From the NCBI RefSeq assembly GCF_001612785.1, contig NZ_BDBC01000019.1, positions 62,001-126,000 of the forward strand: a stretch of DNA of 64,000 nucleotides, read 5' to 3'. The stretch is from Nocardia beijingensis NBRC 16342 (GTDB taxonomy: Bacteria; Actinomycetota; Actinomycetes; Mycobacteriales; Mycobacteriaceae). Within the stretch, counting starts at the first letter, position 1. Each line of letters begins with the position of its first letter. The notes under the pieces were generated by a model. It made no database searches, had not been told where the DNA came from, and worked only from the letters and a program-made list of their open reading frames with translations. This document shows positions 63,959-64,000 of the stretch, piece after piece. The position numbers and the translations under genes were made by a program.

Positions 63959-64000
63959 ACGCCTCCCCGCCGGATCACGCGGACCGCCGCCGCCAGCTCT

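Overview
The window is a high-GC actinobacterial chromosome segment, most likely from Nocardia or a close relative in the Mycobacteriales. The evidence is the frequent GTG starts, the whiA-yvcK-rapZ-uvrC and gap-pgk-tpiA blocks, a SigF/RsbW pair, F420-type luciferase-like oxidoreductases, a ChoD-type cholesterol oxidase, and a gene order that parallels the Mycobacterium tuberculosis fmt-rsmB-rpe-rib-uvrC-yvcK-whiA-gap-pgk-tpiA-secG-pgl-opcA locus. No rRNA, tRNA, CRISPR array or intact insertion sequence was seen.

Layout. (1) 1-11.7 kb: 3' end of opcA and pgl (oxidative pentose phosphate pathway), then accessory genes that split the usual central-metabolism block: a one-chain E1 alpha-beta dehydrogenase, a SRPBCC protein, a divergent hydrolase/SDR pair with a KstR-like site, secG, an MFS exporter with a C-terminal monooxygenase-like domain, an EamA exporter and two lipoproteins. 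ppc, usually between secG and pgl, is absent. (2) 11.7-20.1 kb, minus strand: uvrC-rapZ-yvcK-whiA and gap-pgk-tpiA, each block ending in a clear hairpin terminator. (3) 20.1-34.5 kb: a HAD hydrolase, gamma-glutamyltransferase, riboflavin genes (ribE, ribBA, ribH, a PH-domain partner), rpe, the rsbW-sigF stress pair behind a SigB/SigF-type promoter, and def-fmt-rsmB. ribD and the lprG/P55 genes are missing from their usual place between rpe and ribE, and a very stable hairpin lies between ribE and ribBA. (4) 34.5-43.05 kb: a catabolic island that looks less GC-rich than its surroundings, with a transposase-like remnant at its left edge: an orphan small protein coupled to a tautomerase, a HxlR regulator, a LacI regulator, and a plus-strand operon of a nitrilase-family amidohydrolase, an unrecognised permease with an internal duplication, an amidase and a class I fumarase, all behind a double palindromic operator. 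(5) 43-53.2 kb: D,D-carboxypeptidase, several regulator-enzyme pairs (WYL/VOC, epimerase/ArsR, MerR/LLM/hydrolase) and two small unrecognised proteins. (6) 53.2-64 kb: lipid and steroid chemistry: a Baeyer-Villiger type monooxygenase, ChoD, acyl-CoA synthetase, hydrolase, an XRE-TetR fusion regulator and an acyl-CoA dehydrogenase, with at least two decayed genes (a MarR regulator and an HpnE-like FAD oxidoreductase).

How the genes work together. The left and middle blocks are housekeeping: glycolysis, NADPH supply, riboflavin, translation start, DNA repair and the SigF switch. The island at 34.5-43 kb reads as an inducible uptake-and-deamidation route feeding a fumarate-like acid to fumarase; its substrate cannot be read from the sequence. 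The right end reads as oxidative degradation of hydrophobic substrates. GC and codon statements are by eye, not computed.
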